NCBI GenBank assembly: GCA_038253125.1
Contig: JBBSHM010000023.1
Location: forward strand, 1 to 33,072
From: JAUJNH01 sp038253125
GTDB lineage: Bacteria; Actinomycetota; Acidimicrobiia; Acidimicrobiales; JAUJNH01
Reading direction: 5' to 3'
Length of the DNA stretch: 33,072 bases
Part shown: positions 31,748 through 33,072 of the stretch, piece by piece
Position numbering within the stretch: position 1 is the stretch's first letter
Layout of the letters: every line of letters starts with the position of its first letter
Notes under the pieces: generated by a model
Databases searched by the model: none
Told to the model about the DNA's origin: nothing
The model's input: the letters and a program-made list of their open reading frames with translations, nothing else
Translations under genes and position numbers: made by a program

Positions 31748-32895
31748 GGTTCGGAGGTGCTCAGCAGGGCCACCGAAGCGGTGAACTCGTGCAGGAAGCT
31801 GCGACCGCCGACCGGGCCTATCTCCCCGGCGCAGAACATGCCGGCCACCGGTGCCCCCTCGAGGCTGTCGGAGATGACGGCGGCGTCGTGGTCGGGTTGG
31901 CGGAACAGGCGCCGCCCTCGGCCGCTGCAGGTGAAGAGCAGGGCGGCGTCGGCTGACAGCCCGTCGACCATCTGGCGCAGGTCCTCGTCGGCCGAGCCGG
32001 CGTCGCGCACCTGGAACTGGACGGTGACGCCCACCTCGACCTCGTCGTCGAGCTGGATGGACCCGTCCGACACGTCACCGCCGAGGACGTTGCGGATGAG
32101 GAAGTCGCCCCGCTCAAAGGTGGCCTTGCGCTCGTCTATCACCAGGCCCAGGTGGACGCCCCGGTTGAGGAGGGTGACGTCGGCGGTGTCCAGAGTGGCG
32201 GCGAGGTCCTTCAGCCGCCCGAGGGGCGGGCGGCCGGCGAGCTCGTAGACGACGCTCTCCTCGGCCCGGGTGACCACGTACGGCGCCCCGATCGGACGGC
32301 AGCCCTGGGAGACCAGGGTTCTCACCTGCACGCCGGAGCCGAGAAGGGCGCCGACGGCCCCGATCTCCAGCACTTCGTCGTCCAGGACCAGCTGGTTGTC
32401 TCCGGGATCCGGGCTGACCAGCGCCATTCCGCCGATGAGCGGCAGGCCCCGGTGGTGCTCGTCCACGCGCTCCAAGAAGTCAGGGGTGGGGAAGCTGAAC
32501 GGGTCAATCAGGACGAGCATCCCCGATGCTTCAGCCATGTCGTCGGGCCAGCCGGTGATCGTCGGTCCGTCGGGGGTGATGGTGACGTCCAGGTGGAAGG
32601 GTTGCACCGGTCCGGTGCGGCCGGCCCACAGCGACACACCGGGCGAGCTCTCCACCTCACGTCGGCCGCCGACCACGGACTCGGCCGCGCACCCGAGGAG
32701 CATGGCGGGGCAAAAGGCCCGGCGCACGAGCCTCGCCGCCTCGGGCACGAGGGACCGGTGGTGAGGTGTGACGAACAGCAGCACCAGGTCAGGCGGCTCC
32801 CCCGCCCCCAGCCCTTCGCGCACCTGGGCCACCGCCTCGTGGACGGCCTGGACCAGCTCGGGGTTCTCCGACAGCCCAGCGGCGAAGGCTGCCAT
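31726..32895 (-). CDS. FIST N- and C-domain sensory protein
   Basis: 389 residues from ATG 32895. The FIST N domain spans about 25-220 (DLVLLFVTPHHRSLVPEAAR, MLLGCAAESVVGGRREVE, GLPLIGGMA), and the FIST C domain about 225-370 (VVYELAGRPPLGRL, FLIRNVLGGDVSDGSIQL, AALLFTCSGRGRRLFRQPDH, VAGMFCAGEIGPVGGRSFLHEFT). FIST domains are thought to sense small ligands, perhaps amino acids, often in signalling proteins; here it stands alone and is soluble. Convergent with the transporter operon. Confidence 0.92.
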   Translation of the reverse strand: MAAFAAGLSENPELVQAVHEAVAQVREGLGAGEPPDLVLLFVTPHHRSLVPEAARLVRRAFCPAMLLGCAAESVVGGRREVESSPGVSLWAGRTGPVQPFHLDVTITPDGPTITGWPDDMAEASGMLVLIDPFSFPTPDFLERVDEHHRGLPLIGGMALVSPDPGDNQLVLDDEVLEIGAVGALLGSGVQVRTLVSQGCRPIGAPYVVTRAEESVVYELAGRPPLGRLKDLAATLDTADVTLLNRGVHLGLVIDERKATFERGDFLIRNVLGGDVSDGSIQLDDEVEVGVTVQFQVRDAGSADEDLRQMVDGLSADAALLFTCSGRGRRLFRQPDHDAAVISDSLEGAPVAGMFCAGEIGPVGGRSFLHEFTASVALLSTSEPSGQTLS

Positions 32896-32912
32896 CTACA
32901 CAACCTACCCGG

Positions 32913-32939
32913 GCCCGCCCGGCCGCCCATCAGGCGGGC
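32913..32939 (-). terminator. Hairpin downstream of the right-edge gene
   Basis: GCCCGCC (32913-32919) pairs with GGCGGGC (32933-32939) over 13 nt. It is about 43 nt past the stop of the minus-strand gene at 32982 and just upstream of the FIST gene, so it may insulate the two. Confidence 0.4.
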
Positions 32940-32981
32940 GACAACCCCGATGTGAGCTGTGGGCGCGGCGATCGTCGCCGG

Positions 32982-33072
32982 TCAAAGCGACTGGTCGATC
33001 GTCGAGTTGATGTCGGCCCGGAGCTGCACCACATCCAGCGGTGGCGGTCGACTCAACGTCTGGGCGAGCTCC
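32982..33072 (-). CDS. C-terminal end of an unidentified protein (runs off right edge)
   Basis: The reverse frame ending in TGA at 32984-32982 reads ELAQTLSRPPPLDVVQLRAD then INSTIDQSL. The composition and the helix-breaking PPP followed by an amphipathic helix look like a genuine protein tail; short antitoxins often end this way. Only 29 residues are visible, so no function is assigned. Confidence 0.45.
   Translation of the reverse strand, partial: ELAQTLSRPPPLDVVQLRADINSTIDQSL

Noticed and set aside
1..33072. CRISPR arrays, tRNA, rRNA and complete insertion sequences
   Set aside because: I looked for regularly spaced repeats, cloverleaf-like segments and transposase motifs and found none.

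Overview
The window is GC-rich DNA with strong G/C third-position bias, from an actinobacterium. Lineage markers are a UvrD2-type helicase with an HRDC tail, a DUF2510 membrane protein, an SNF2-SWIM gene pair, CsbD/microaggregate-binding-like proteins, leaderless-looking starts and a SigB/SigF-type stress promoter. A deep, uncultured lineage such as Acidimicrobiia would fit, but that placement is inference. There are no rRNA, tRNA or CRISPR elements.

Layout. Positions 1-3205 are a decayed zone. It holds the start of a ribbon-helix-helix antitoxin, a response-regulator tail, a histidine kinase lacking its membrane part, a relaxase-helicase scrap, one intact PIG-L deacetylase, and a HelD/HelR helicase with a large out-of-frame internal deletion. 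Positions 3266-14057 are mostly ordinary chromosomal genes: UvrD2-like helicase, GT2 glycosyltransferase, a gene remnant, FHA protein, geranylgeranyl-reductase-like flavoprotein, Xaa-Pro aminopeptidase, YqgE, an SGNH lipoprotein, a Pro-rich small protein, HU and a CBS protein. A striking dyad between the CBS gene and a lone NuoF-like gene (14108-14182) looks like a divergent promoter/operator.

Positions 15614-17410 hold a SelW/Rdx-type gene interrupted by an in-frame TGA exactly at the CxxU position, a glutathionyl-hydroquinone reductase-like gene and a DUF2510 protein. Next come the SNF2/SWIM pair (17602-21728), two CsbD-like stress proteins behind a SigB/SigF-like promoter, Ppx/GppA, an RsbU-type phosphatase, a GT4 glycosyltransferase and a pirin. 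The phosphatase and the CsbD genes together suggest a general-stress module.

Positions 28189-31694 hold an ABC transporter resembling the PhnD-like 'putative selenate' family: lipoprotein, ATPase and a double-length permease. A short ORF with a very strong ribosome-binding site precedes it. That ORF contains an in-frame TGA followed 19 nt later by a perfect hairpin with a GGUC loop, closely like a bacterial SECIS. Together with the SelW-like gene this points to a selenocysteine-decoding organism, and to a possible undescribed selenium-responsive leader controlling selenium uptake. This is the main discovery candidate. The right end has a FIST sensor protein and the tail of an unidentified gene.
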